Source of the DNA: Tetrastigma voinierianum
Lineage: Eukaryota; Streptophyta; Magnoliopsida; Vitales; Vitaceae
Direction: 5' to 3'
Length of the DNA stretch: 64,000 nt
NCBI GenBank assembly: GCA_016808115.1
Contig: JAEQBH010004678.1
Location: forward strand, 62,001-126,000
The notes below the pieces were generated by a model. That model was not told where the DNA came from, made no database searches, and saw only the letters and a list, made by a program, of their open reading frames with translations. Positions 24,530 to 35,914 of the stretch are shown here, piece by piece (within the stretch, counting starts at the first letter, position 1; every line of letters starts with the position of its first letter). The position numbers and the translations under genes are program-made.

Positions 24530-24935
24530 CACAATAAAGTCCGGGTAAGGTTGATGTCCTATAGGCCCAGTATGGTTGATGCCCAACTGGTTCATTACTA
24601 AGCTCGGGTAAGGTTGATATCCTCTGGAAGCTCCGGTATGGTTGATTCGGTGACTCATTACTAAGCTCGGATAAGGTTGATGTCCCTCTGCAGGCTGAAG
24701 TATGGTTGATGCCCAAGTGGTTCGTACAAGTGCAGGTAAGGTTGATGTGCACTACCCGATGGTTAATACCCACGGTTCATGAAGTCAGGATGAGTTGATA
24801 TCCTCACAGGCCCGGTATGGTTGATGTCCTACCCGACCAGTATGGTTATTTAGTTGGTTCATTACTAAGCTCGGATAAGGTTGATGTCTATGACCCAGGT
24901 ATGGTTGATGCCAGCCGGTTCATTCGATGCTGAAG
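24530..24935 (+). repeat. Tandem array in the TAT-2 3' region, unit about 60-66 bp
   Basis: At least six diverged units follow the integrase. Each has a CTCGG(G/A)TAAGGTTGATGTCC-like block, then a CGGTATGGTTGATGCC-like block, then a GGTTCATTACTAAG-like spacer. First blocks start near 24540, 24603, 24665, 24731, 24785 and 24872. TAT-group elements are known for variable tandem repeats in the 3' untranslated region, sometimes seeds of satellite DNA. Confidence 0.85.
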
Positions 24936-27617
24936 CGAGCGACAGAAAAGATCACATGAACCTAACAGGATTGTTCATCGGTGAGCTATGTCCTACTCAA
25001 GGTACATCCTTTCTTGCCCGGATAAATTAACTTAGTTATAAAGTAAAGCACCCTCGTCGGATATTCTTCACATGCTTTATTATTGATAACATATGCTTCG
25101 TGTGAACTTGGTTTCAAGAAGACAAAGCAAAGTCGGGCGTAAAACATAGGTGAAAAGCGAAGGCCTGGTGAGCAACCACGAAATGTAACCCAAAAACAAC
25201 ATGTCCCTCGCTCTCGGTTACTCTGCGAGCATTGGAGCTCTTTACGATGACCTTGGTGCGGTAGGCGGTCTTTCGCTGTATTATCGAGTCTCGGAGACTA
25301 CGACGGGCCTCCACTGCCGAGGCACATTTGTCACTTCATCATGATGAACATCGATGGACGCAGCTACGACAGGGACAACGCTTGAGGGGCATCGATGATT
25401 AATAAAAAACTTTGGGAATACTTGTTGGGCGTGTCAGGCATCCTTACAGAACCTTGGGTTGGCTTCCACAAATGTTATGTGTGGCTTCAACAACCCGTAC
25501 ACCAATAGTTAAGATCCGTTAAAGCCTTCCTCATATGCCTCCCTTAGGACCTCGTTCTCTCTAAGGGCCTCTACCCAGATAGTAGACATTTCATCCTTGC
25601 AAGTTCCGAGTTCTAAAAGCAAAGAGACTCGTTCGTCGGTCAAACGGCTAACCTCGTCATTGGCCTAAAGCTTAGCCTCCTGCGCAGCGTGAGGCATTTT
25701 GTCAGCCTAGTCCTTGGACCAGCAGCTGGGCTCACATCGCATCGGCATCCATCGCGGCCATCAAGGCATCATGGCGGCGACATCTCTGCCTCAGTGGGAC
25801 ATCCTTTCCAAGCGCTTCCTCCTAGCCTCATTCTCCCAGTGGAGTTTGGTCCAGCCGATAAGGGCGCTTAGCGCTCTGTGGTCGGCTTGATTGATTGGGC
25901 GTGGGGCCGCAGCCTCTTCGCATCCCTCGGCCGGAGTCTAAGACTCTTGCGCTGGTAGGTCGTATTCGGATGGCCGTGACCACCTCTGAGTAACACATTA
26001 GAGATAAAGCTACTCATCATTAATGATATTAAAGAAGTGCATAACGATTTGCGAACATACGGTTCGCCGTGGACAAAGTTCTGATTGTGTATCGACCACA
26101 TCTTTGTCTTCTACTCCTTTGCCGATCTTCGCTACAATGTAGGTAGAGATCGAAATGGCATATTTTTCACCCTTCCCCTCATTTCTTGTGCTTAGGCATC
26201 GATGCACATTCTTAGGTATAGTTGCTCTAAATGGGTGGCTGGGGATTCGCCCCATTTGAATGGCTCCCAACGCTTGATAATTTCCTAGGCTCCGTCTGGC
26301 CCAAGAGCTGATACTTCCTTCATAGGGGGAGCTTGGCCCTGCGGAGGAATATAAGAATATAGCAGCAACAGGTTAGGAAGCAACAACCTATTGCGCTCGG
26401 ACCAGGAACGACATGGCATGGATTGGTAGGCTAGCAGATCTACTTGAGGAATACCCCAGGAGCTTCCTCATGAGGTTAGAGGAACCTCTCTAAATCAGCC
26501 AACGATCCGCCGGTGCGAGCCATATGTCAGAGTCATAATGTTGTCACATATCTTTGACTAATCCGGGTTGGTGGTGATCAACCTCATCGTAACCTGGGAT
26601 ATTAATTTGCGTGGTACACCTTTGTTCGTGCTAAGTGTTAGTCATATTCATCTCCTCTTGCTACTAATAGATGGAGATAGTTATCGGGACGATGGACAAA
26701 ATCTTCCACCTGTACCGGGCGCTTTTCGCGGATTCGAGGGCCGCCTCCTTTCTTGGATTGCTTGGGGGTAGGGCGGGAACCCTTTTTGTAAAGGAAGATG
26801 CTTGAGATGGTCGCCCTATCAACCTCATGAATGCTCGACGACCTTGAGATCCTCTCCCAACCAAAGATGGTACAGCCGGGCTGGCCAGGCCTAAAACTGA
26901 TTGCCAGTAGGTTGAAAGCTGAGCCTGAAGAAAAAAAGTAGAAAAGACAAGATTTGGAGGAAAAATAAAAGCAAGAAGAAAAAGCTGAAGAAAAATTTCT
27001 TCCTTTCTGAGAATCTAAAAAAAAAAGGAAAAACTGGTGCTGCGGGGAAATTTCAGAAAGAGGAAAAATACCTGCGCCTGGTAACTGTAATCAAACGGTG
27101 CCAAAGCGAGGAGGGGGCATACAAGGGCTTAATAGAAACTAACATGGAGACATAGAGTTTAAATCACAGTGTCAGGAGGCTTTCTCCCTCCAAGTTCGCT
27201 AACCACACAATGGGGCATATAAGGCTCATAAATATCCCTCTAAAGGAAAATTAAAAGGCTTCAGGACATTCCTTTTAACCAGCCGACCTTTGTCAACATC
27301 ACGTTCAGCCCAAGAGCAATCGGAAAAGCCTAGCATTAGCAGCATCCACCAATGACCAGCCATGCATATCCACTAAAAATTCAAAACCGATCGATTGAGA
27401 TAAAACGACACCACGCATCCTTTATAGGGTTACAAACCCGATGAAACTCAAAAATCCGTACTAAATGCGATACCAAAATAGAACACTCCCCGGAAACATG
27501 CGCGTTGGAAAATGCAAGCATTAATGGTCCCCCGTTCCCGATGACAACTAAGTCAAAAACATAGTATTTTTCCAACCGGGGAAGATCGAATTCCCCAGAT
27601 GGAAAAAGGGGGGCATT
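24936..27617. other. Long TAT-2 3' region, possible antisense coding remnant
   Basis: Between the array and the 3' LTR lie about 2.7 kb without a polyprotein domain. Minus-strand frames at 26270-26010, 26101-25868 and 26864-26664 could be traces of the antisense gene carried by some TAT elements, but I recognise no conserved phrase. A purine-rich part at 26900-27060 and a polypurine tract GGAAAAAGGGGGG at 27601-27613 close the region. Confidence 0.45.
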
Positions 27618-28195
27618 ATGGGTATCATGGATTTTATTGACATTTCCCACTTAGAAGGCGAAATGTATCAAAACAGATGCCAAACATCCCATGAACATGG
27701 ATCCAGGCCTAAGAAGAGTCCAGCTGTGGACATCTCCTTCCCTCCTCAGATCATTTGTCATCACAGAAGATGGTTCGACTGCGTTCCGGTGATTCATACT
27801 GAGCTTGAGAAGATATCGCCTGAACGCAAATGCAATGTAGCGCCAAGATGATCAGTGTCTTTGGGACGAAGGCTTAGAGCAGCTTGGTTATCCAGGAAAA
27901 ACGGTTGGAAAGCAAGTGAAGCGCTGCCTCCGCTTCCCGTTTGAAACCAATTGCCCACTTCCCATAAAGTGGATCATCATCATGCTTCATAAATAAAGGG
28001 AGAGTAATCTTGAAAAGGTATGTGAAAAATATCTGCCTCTGGTAGCTTCAGGTTAGAGCATTTCTCTATCTCCTTAACTAGCAAGCGCTCGGGCGTCGTG
28101 ATGTACACCATGTAGATCCTTGTTTGTTTTTAAGGTTTTTATTTTGAGTTCATGCCTCGACAGTGCCATTGGACTACGAATACAGAGACGAAACA
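27618..28195 (+). repeat. 3' LTR of TAT-2
   Basis: It follows the polypurine tract and begins near TATGGGTATCATGG. It ends GAGACGAAACA at 28195, directly before the ATTGC duplication. It shares with the 5' LTR the blocks GTTATCCAGGAAAA, AAGCGCTGCCTCC and AAGTGGATCATC, with many differences. The left edge is accurate to a few bases. Confidence 0.8.
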
Positions 28196-28200
28196 ATTGC

Positions 28201-30054
28201 ACCCCTGTCTGAACACCTTGTTTGTGGGAGGGAATCTGCTACAAGGACACATCCCCCAATCTTTATCTAATACTTCAAGTCTTGGAAAGCTTGATCTCTC
28301 AACAAATCTATTCACAGGAGAGGTCCCATTGTTATGGAATATTCCAAACCTTCAGATTCTAAATCTTGAAATCAATATGTTAGACAGTGAAGGGGAACAC
28401 GGGCTAAATTTTATCACTTCCCTCTCCAATTCTACTCTTCTGAGAGTATTTTCGGTCGCAACCAATGGACTAACTGGTCATCTTCCCTCTTCAATTGGCA
28501 ACCTCTCAAGCCAGCTCTCTTTGTTAGTTATGGGACAAAACCATTTTGAGGGAAAAATACCTGGAGGAGTTGGGAACCTGAGAAGTCTTCTTCTGTTGTC
28601 CATGGAAGCAAATGCCTTAACAGGACGCATTCCTTCTATTGTTGGAAACCTTCAAAACCTGCAAAGCTTGTTTTTAGACTCCAACTTTTTATCAGGTTCA
28701 ATACCTGAATCATTGGGAAACCTGACTCAACTGTATCAGCTGGGTTTGAGTGGGAACAATATAACAAGGAGAATTCCTGCAAGCCTTTCAGAAGTTGTCA
28801 ACATCTCAACTTTTGGATCTGTCTATCAAATAGTCTTGTAGATAATGCCCAAAGAAATCTTTAGCTTCCCAAATCTAGCTCTTCTAAATCTTTCTTGGAA
28901 CTCTCTAAATGGGTCTTTGCCTTCTGAAATTGAAAACTTGAAGATGGTACAGGGTATAGACATCAACAACAGGCCTTCAGGAGCAATTCCATCAACAGTT
29001 GGGGACTGTTCAAGTCTGTTATACCTGGATCTCTCCAGAAATTCCTTTCAGGGACCAATTCCTGATTCTTTAGCGGAGTTAAGAGATATAGAATCCATTG
29101 ATCTGTCATCCTAATAATTTGTTTGGCTCAATTCCTGCACTTGGTTCCCTTAAGTACCTTCAACAACCAATCTCTCTGCTAATAAGCTTCAAGGAGAGGT
29201 ACCCAAAGGAGGCATCTTCAGCAACAATTCTGCAGTCTTCCTTTCTGGAAATCCCGGGCTCTGCAGTGCCCTTCCGGCATTGGACCTCCCCAATTGCCTT
29301 GCCAGCAGGAGCCACTCTAGTATCTCCAGGACAGGAAAAGCTGATTTTACCGCCAATCCTGAGAGTAGCAGCTCTCTCATTCTGATCTCTATATATGCTT
29401 TTTTATCCTTGAAAGGAAGAGAAAAAATGACCCAACTTAGACAGATGTAATATCTTTTGAGGGTTCCTCAAAGATTGTATTCCTACTATGTCCTGAAATC
29501 TGCAACAAATAATTTCAGTGCTGAGAACTTGATGGGAGAAGGGAGCTTTGGGTCTGTCTACAAAGGAGTAATGACAGATGGGACTTTGACAGCTGTGAAA
29601 GTCTTTAACATGGACCTAACATGGAGCTTCCAGAAGCTTCCTAGCCGAGTGTGAAGCGCTTAGAAATGATCGGCACCGGAACCTAGTCAAGATCCTGAGT
29701 GCTTGCTCCTCTCCGACATTCAAGGCTCTGGTCTTGCAATTCATGCCTAATGGGAGCTTGGAGGAGTACGGGCTCCACCATGGGAGGGGAGAAGGAAGAC
29801 AAAGGCTTAATCTAAAGCAGAGAATGGACATTGTTCTTGAGGTTGCATATGCGATGGAGTACCTTCATCACAACTGCGACACCCCAGTGGTGCACTGTGA
29901 TCTTAAACCAAGTAACATTCTGCTGGATCAAGACATGACTGCTCATGTGGGGACTTCCCGGGCTGTAAGGATGCTTCATGGGCTGCATCGGATCATGCTT
30001 CATTCAGCAGCAGTACTCTCGGCTCAAAAGGATCAATAGGCTATATAGCACCAG
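28201..30054 (+). pseudogene. LRR-RLK part 2: LRRs, TM segment, kinase N-lobe and catalytic loop
   Basis: 28210-28841 is an open LRR stretch (GNLLQGHIPQSLSNTSSL, then DLSTNLFTGEVP, NHFEGKIPGGVGNLRSL and SNFLSGSIPESLGNLTQL). More LRRs follow at 28845-29160 after one stop. A hydrophobic segment at about 29345-29400 followed by KEEKK is the membrane anchor. The kinase starts near 29457: GEGSFGSVYKG at about 29537 (Gly-rich loop), TAVKVF (ATP-site Lys), a frameshift near 29635, FKALVLQFMPNGSLEE, then VVHCDLKPSNILLDQDMTAH. The following DFG reads GTSRAV. The exon ends G|GTAAGT at 30054/30055 inside the APE zone. Confidence 0.9.
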
Positions 30055-30215
30055 GTAAGTAATCATACTTCATGCTTTGCTCTGTTTCTAGCTACCCTTA
30101 ACATTAAATATTTGGAACTGTTAAACTTGGGTGACCGGAATTCACACCCAATCCTGAAAAAGTTTCCCAACATTATGGATTTTGGAATCTGTAATTGGAT
30201 TAACAGCTTTGGTAA

Positions 30216-30218
<3 letters not shown>

Positions 30219-30246
<28 letters not shown>
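30219..30246. repeat. (TA)n microsatellite at the edge of the Ale element
   Basis: About 14 TA units in the kinase intron run straight into the left end of the Ale copia LTR. The last 20 or so bases of that LTR are missing compared with the other copy, so repeat expansion or slippage has probably erased the junction. Confidence 0.9.
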
Positions 30247-30249
<3 letters not shown>

Positions 30250-30375
30250 ATATTATAAGCTATGAATTACAGTGAGGATCGCTTTATATAGAATTTAGGC
30301 TATACAATACTAGGAAAATACAAATTACAATCCTAGGAAAATACAAAAAAAATCTAACGATATAATAATCTAACA
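30247..30375 (-). repeat. 3' LTR of the Ale copia
   Basis: The minus strand starts TGTTAGATTATTATATCG at 30375, just after a purine tract (GAGTTTGAGGGGTGA). It shares CCTAGGATTGTAATTTGTA and the GTAATTCATAGCTTATAAT zone with the other LTR. It is about 22 bp shorter at its 3' end, where TA repeats replace it. Confidence 0.82.
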
Positions 30376-30388
30376 TCACCCCTCAAAC

Positions 30389-30745
30389 TCATGGTGGTTT
30401 AAGAGAAACCATTATGAGTTTGGAAGCTAAAGCTCGAAAAATTTCTGGAGGAAGTGGTTTGGTGAAGATATCGACTAGCGATCTGAGAGGAAACAGGACT
30501 AAAGTGTGAGTGTGCCACTGAAGCGGATGATGCCCAGTGAAGTGACAATCAATCTCAATATGTTTAGTACGTTCATGGAAGACATCATTATGAGCAATTT
30601 GAATAGCACTTTGATTATCACAGTGAAGTTTAGTTGCAGTGGAACAGTCAACACCAAGATCCCATAGTAACCAACGAAACCAAACAAGTTCAGTTGTAGT
30701 ATTTTGCCGATTAACCATATTCGCTTGGTGTTGAGCGAGCAACAT
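30389..30745 (-). pseudogene. Ale copia RNase H
   Basis: A 118-codon minus-strand frame reads TTELVWFRWLLWDLGVDCS, then LHCDNQSAIQIAHNDVFHER, TKHIEIDCHFTG, and ends VDIFTKPLPPEIFRALASKL. These are the standard copia RNase H motifs, including CDNQSA and the TKHIEID box. The end is close to the element's true C-terminus. The frame breaks upstream near 30750. Confidence 0.9.
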
Positions 30746-30799
30746 TGTTTTGTTCTTACTTCTCGAGATAAGAAGATCACTGAAACAATATCACAGTAG

Positions 30800-31750
30800 T
30801 AGATCAATGATAAGTGGGATCACACACTTGATCTGTCCCGAGATATGCGAAGAAAGAGTTAATGAAGAATGAGAAGAAAAATAGAAGACCATCAAATATG
30901 GTGCCTTTTCGGATGTCGAAGAATCTTAAAACGGTAGCATAATGAGGAGATCTAGGGACAATATAAGTGATTGACCATGAGCGCATAGGAAATATCAGGG
31001 CGAGTAATAGTGAGATAGATTAGACTCCCAATAAGCTGTCTGTAGAAAGTAGCATTAGATAGTGATTCGCCACCATGAGAATTGAAGCAATAGTTATACT
31101 CAATAGGTGTGTTATTTATCTTGCTATCAGTCTGGCTCGAGAAATGTCCGGATCAGTATGCTTGGCACGAGTAAGATAATAACCATCTGAGAAGAAGAAA
31201 CTTCTAGATTTAGAAAGTAATTAAAGAGAGGAGCGAGATCTTTCATTTCAAATTGATGACGAGAAAGTGCTTTAGATCCACGAATACCACCATATCATCA
31301 CTGTAATAATCATATCATCGACATATAAGAGGAGCATAGTAATACCATGACCGACCCTCTCAGAAAAGAGCTGTATAAAAAAAATTGCCTGAAAAACCAT
31401 GCTGAGATATAGTAGAACTGAACTTTGCAACCATGCTCGAGGAGCTTGTTTAAGACCATAAAGTGCATGTAGTAGTCGAAATACTACGTGAAGGAATCCC
31501 GAAGGGTGAGGAGTATTAACAGGAGAGCTTTATATAGACTTCCTGCGAGAGTTCACCATTGAAAAGCATTTTGACATCCATACTGAAAAAGTGGTCATTT
31601 GCGTAGTAGAAAGCGACGATAAGAGTCTTAACGAGGAAGAAATTCGAATACGCGAATAAAGTCTCCTCATAATCAATCCCATTACTCATGGTAAAACCCC
31701 TAGCAACAAGGTGAGCCTTGCTAGCGTCGATCAGCAGTTCCATCATTCGA
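30800..31750 (-). pseudogene. Ale copia reverse transcriptase remnant
   Basis: The N-terminal RT lies at 31746-31516 with HLVARGFTMSNGIDYEETLF and VKTLIVAFYYANDHFFSMDV. Downstream, around 31480-31100, short pieces in shifting frames fit the LYGLKQAPR zone and the YVDDM zone (a minus-strand reading near 31340-31300 gives LLLYVDDM-like codons). Many frame changes. Confidence 0.8.
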
Positions 31751-32400
31751 GGTCTTGATCTTATAAACCCACATTTACAACCGATAACAAATTTTCCAAG
31801 GGGAGATCAGCAGATCCCGTATTTCCGATCTTATGCGGTGCATCAAACTCTTCTTTCTAGCTTCTTTGCTATAAAGGGTTAGAGGAAGCCTCATGAAAGT
31901 CGAGGTTTTACGGAAGAGGCAAGAGCAAAAGCGTGAAGTCACGAAGGTGAGAAGGAATAGTAGTTACTGATAGAACTGACGAAGTGCATGAGTCGATAGG
32001 ACCCGGCCAGGATCCATAGTTAGGGCGGTATCGGTGGAGCACGTCGATGATCGTGCAGGCTCATCGGATGCATGAAGGAACATTAGTAATAGAGAGAGAC
32101 TTAGATAGAGAGGTGGGAGACTCCTGGGAAAAGGTCGGGAGAGGATCGATAAAGGGAATAAGGAAAGCGAGAGCAATGAGGTAGTTGGTAAAACATTTGT
32201 GTTCCCAAGACCACATGCCCCGAAACTGAGCGTTTGCTAATGGGATCATAACACCTATAACCTTTTTAGCTTGATTCCATACCCAGCGAAAGCAGCCTTG
32301 GCTTGAGAATGGGGCGAAGTTTGTTCTTTAAGTATTGAAGAGCAAGCAGACACGTCAGACTGCGTAAAGTCGCCAGGAGGAGAAGAACCAGAGCAACGGA

Positions 32401-33370
32401 TCATAAGGGTTTGATTATGAGCGATGGGAGAAGGACATCGATTGATGGTGTAAGCGGCGATAGAGCGACTTCTTCAAGGCGAAGGGTAGCGTCGATGGTA
32501 GTAGCATGAACAACATCAAAATATGTGAAGTTTGCACTCGGCCACCGCCATTTTCTTGAAGTGCACACGCAAGTGGAATAAGGAACAACACCAAATTGAT
32601 GTAGAATAGAGGTAAATTCATGGGCTTTATATTCTTGGGTATTACCATATCTGAAAACTTTGATAGGTTTAGAAAATTGTGTTTCAATCATTTGAGTAAA
32701 GTCATGATATATTTGATAAAGTTCAGAAAGATTTTTGAAGAGATAAATCCAAGTATATCGGGAAAAATCATCCACAAAAATAACAAAGTAATGCGACCCA
32801 CCCGGAGTAGAAATGGGAGAGGGGCCAAATGTCGAATGAATAAGATCAAAGAAAAGACCATGAGAAACATTGTTATTAAATGGTAAAGTAGTTTATAAAT
32901 TGACAAGGCATACAATCAAAACTCTTGGCTGAAACCGAACCTAACGACCCTAAAAACTAGTTGTTTAACCTGAGATAGATGCATGACTAAAGGCGAGAAT
33001 GCCGTAAAGCAGAGAAAGGTGCTTTGTCTACCGAGGGCGGTAGAGAGCGGAGACGAGAGGACGGTTAAATGAAGAAGATGAGCTCGAACAACCAGGCCTT
33101 ACGGGTGGTCCCAGCGATGCATAAAGATGCGAGAATCCTACACAGCCACACTGAGTAAGAGGAAAGGTTAGAAAAACCAAGTTCGGTGTGTTGCCCAGTG
33201 AAGAGAAGATTATGAGTGAGTTTGGGAATCTGGTAAACATTGGAAACAGACAAGGCTGGTGTAGAGGCATTACCAAGATGAGATACATGCATAGGAGAAC
33301 CATTTGTAGTGTATATGGTAGGGAGAGAAGTAGAAGTGTGTGAAGGTACAACATCAGGAGAAGAAGTCAT
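32401..33370 (-). pseudogene. Ale copia protease and integrase remnants
   Basis: Minus 33370-33065 gives the protease C-terminal half (IYTTNGSPMHVSHLGNASTP, LSVSNVYQIPKLTHNLLFTG). Minus 32775-32401 gives the integrase core: MDDFSRYTWIYLFKNLSELY, then FRYGNTQEYKAHEF, where RSDNGGEY is usual. Asp of the catalytic RSDNG box is thus replaced. The HHCC domain between them is only fragments. Confidence 0.82.
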
Positions 33371-33764
33371 ATGATTCTCGACAAGCGAAGTCGAAGCCCG
33401 CGTGGGAAGTATCGTGTCGTAGAAGAGCGAGTGTTGGATGCCTTTGGAAGATGGAAGATGAACTGATTAACCATATCTTATAGATGCTATAGAGAGAAGT
33501 GAGCGGGACCAAACTTGGAATGGGAGTCCATAGGCGATAGTGTCTTTTGGGTGGCAACTGATGTTACGAAAGATACCTTTGACGAGTGTAACAGGTTTCA
33601 ATAGAATGACTTTTGTTCTTACAAAAACTGTAGATAAGAAGAGACTTCTTATTGTTATGTCGTCTGACATTATTCCCTTTTTCCTTTGGAAACATCGTAG
33701 TGAGCGACGGAGGAAAAATAGAATGTGAGTTCTTGAACGGGCAGATGACAAGAACCGTAGTGCG

Positions 33765-35076
33765 GATGAAATGGGTTCGATTATGAAGACGGTCCTGCAT
33801 TATCAACTAACTTATGATAAACGTGAATTTGTTGGTAAGGATCTACGATGGAGAATATGACACTACGGCGATTCAAACTCATCATGAAGCCAGTTCATGA
33901 AATAGTACGTCCTTGTTCACGATGAACATAAACGATTTAATTGTCGTGAGTGGAAAGCAGGTCGGATGCAATTGATGATCCTAAGTAGATTTCAACTGGC
34001 TATGATATACAGTGATCTGCTCATCTAGTTCCTAACGAATCTGATAAAGTTTGCGTGTGAGCTTGAAGTTGGGAGCACCGTCGACGCTCTTGAGTAACAG
34101 TAAGTCCCGAGCTTCTTTGGCAATATCAATGTTGCTTGACTCGCCGACAATGGATGGAATAGATGTATTACCCATTTGATCGACCGTGACCGTAGCGGCT
34201 GGCATGCGTTGGTCGTTGACTTTGCCATGTCATCGTTGACTTTACCACGTCAGATTGACCATTGACGAAGCGGGAGTAGCGGTCACACGGCTGGGCGGTG
34301 GGCTGGAGTAGCAGAACCATGGTTCGATAGAAATGGGTTCAATCACGAAGGCGGGTCTCATTATCCAACTAACTTATGAATAGCTTGTGGTATTGGTAAA
34401 GGATCTTAATGGAGAATATGACTTCTGGCTGATTCAAACTCATCACAGAGCCTCATTAAAAACTGAAACAGTCGTCCTTGTTCACGATGAACATAAACCA
34501 ATTTGGTGTCAGCAGAATTGGAGAGAACCGGTTCATATGCAATTAGGTGATCCCCGAATAGATTTCGGTAGGCTATGATATCACGATTGAAGTTCGTTCA
34601 CCTGGTTCTTGACGAATCTGATAAAGTTTGTGTGTGAGCTTGAAGTTACGAGCACCACTCGGTCCAGCATACCGAGTAACAAGTAAGTCCTAAACTTCTT
34701 TGGTAATATCAATGTTGCCAAACTCATCAACAATGGATGGAATAGATGTGATACGAGCAAGTATTGATATGATGATTAACACTTTCCCGATCCTCGATAG
34801 AATGGCGTAAGCGGGAATCGGTTCTTTGTCCACTTGTTTTGGAATAGGACAATCACTAGAGACATAAAGCCATAACTTGCGGCCTTTGAGATAACTACGC
34901 ATGACTTGAGACCACTGGGCAAAATTATCTCTATTAAAAATAACATGAATTGGATTAGAAATCTCATCACCTGGCATATCGAAATTTCGGATCGAAGCAG
35001 GCGGCAAAATGGAACCCGGGGTGTGAAAATAAGTCGAGGAATGCACCTGAGTGAATTTTCTATCAGCGATTGACAA
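33765..35076 (-). pseudogene. Ale copia gag, with an internal duplication
   Basis: Minus 35076-34690 reads ISNPIHVIFNRDNFAQWSQV, then MRSYLKGRKLWLYVS, the N-terminal copia gag with the NFxxW anchor, and continues FGNIDITKEV. The following part (about 34750-34325) fits a WDLL-TRY...NFKLTHKLYQIRQEPG-like region. A second, more damaged copy of this part lies at 34185-33770. Copia gag normally has it once. Confidence 0.8.
33772..34755. repeat. Direct duplication of about 420 bp inside the Ale gag
   Basis: The block at about 33772-34175 is repeated at about 34329-34755. Shared landmarks are CAACTAACTTATGA, TCCTTGTTCACGATGAACAT, GACGAATCTGATAAAGTTTG-type and CAATGGATGGAATAGATGT. The offset is about 557 bp, so about 140 bp of unrelated GC-rich sequence lies between. 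The left copy is more diverged from a readable gag. Confidence 0.8.
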
Positions 35077-35643
35077 GCGGCGTATGATTCAACGAAATGA
35101 TGTGGCAAAGTCAACAGCCGACGTGGCGCGGGTTAGCGGGCATGGGTCAACTGGCAACGGGCATGGAGTACGGGCGGGTCGGTTAGGTGGTAAGCCCCTA
35201 CGTGATGCGGCGTGAAGTGCAGCGGCGCGTGGATCGGCGGTTACGGTGCAAGCGGCGTGTGGTGGCGCTCCATTAGATTTATTTTGTATTTTCCTAGGAT
35301 TAGGGGGGTTGACGTGGTGCTGATGTAAGCCCTACGTGATGCAGGCGCATGAAGTGCACGAGCGCACGTGGTTCCTAACGCTGGTGCGGGCGGCACATGA
35401 CGGCTGGCGAGCCTGGCACCTTTGGTGTGATCGTCTTGACAGTTCTATCTCGGAGTGGCACAGCAACTTAATTTTAGGCTTGCGAAGGGAAACAGGATCC
35501 AAACTATGGTTTTTCGTCGGAAAAAAAAACAAGTTATATGAGCGATTGGTTTTAAGTCGGAAAAAAAGAAGTTATGCGGTGATTGTAATGCCTAGGCCCG
35601 AGTGAGAATAGGCGAAAAATCAGAATGACACCTTTCGATACCA

Positions 35644-35794
35644 TGAAGAAAGACTTGAGTCTTTATATATTATAAACTGTGAATTACAAGTACAGGAGGA
35701 GGCCTTACATAGGCTAGGTTATACAACCCTAGGAAAATATAAATTACAATCTTAGAAAAATACAAAATAAATCTAACAATATAATAATATAACA
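35644..35794 (-). repeat. 5' LTR of the Ale copia
   Basis: 151 bp; the minus strand starts TGTTATATTATTATATTG at 35794 and ends TCTTTCTTCA at 35644. The primer-binding site follows directly (35643-35629, TGGTATCGAAAGG). The right outer flank is ATATT. Confidence 0.85.
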
Positions 35795-35914
35795 ATATTA
35801 AAGGCTTAGGCGTTCTACAAATTAGTAGTCACCATACCATACTCTAATCTTGCATTCAATTTTTAGGAATAATGGATTTTTCATTTTTCCTTTTCTTGAT
35901 TAACATGACTGCAG

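Larger units (their letters stand above)
18560..28195 (+). mobile_element. TAT-type gypsy element TAT-2, two LTRs, TSD ATTGC
   Basis: The element is 9.6 kb with direct terminal repeats at 18560-19130 and about 27618-28195. It is flanked by a perfect 5-bp duplication, ATTGC, at 18555-18559 and 28196-28200. Inside, in order: primer-binding site, degenerate gag zone, RT, RNase H, integrase, a 3' tandem array (24530-24930), a long 3' region and a polypurine tract. It lies in the LRR exon in the same orientation as the kinase gene. The two LTRs align only patchily, so the insertion is old. Every coding domain is broken. Confidence 0.92.
30247..35794 (-). mobile_element. Ty1/copia element, Ale/Retrofit-like, in the kinase intron
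   Basis: Short LTRs lie at 30247-30375 and 35644-35794. Minus-strand domains run gag (35076 down), protease (about 33370-33030), integrase (about 32775-32401), RT (31746-31516) and RNase H (30745-30389), so integrase precedes RT, as in copia. The primer-binding site reads TGGTATCGAAAGG beside the right LTR. RT phrases (HLVARGFTMSNGIDYEETLF, FFSMDVKMLFNGELSQEVYI) and LTRs of about 150 bp favour the Ale group. It lies antisense to the host gene. The outer 5 bp on the right are ATATT; the left side is lost in TA repeats. Confidence 0.9.

Noticed and set aside
32620..32886. Plus-strand frames over the Ale copia (also 33540-33728, 34387-34578).
   Set aside because: They lie opposite the minus-strand integrase, protease and gag remnants and show no domain of their own.
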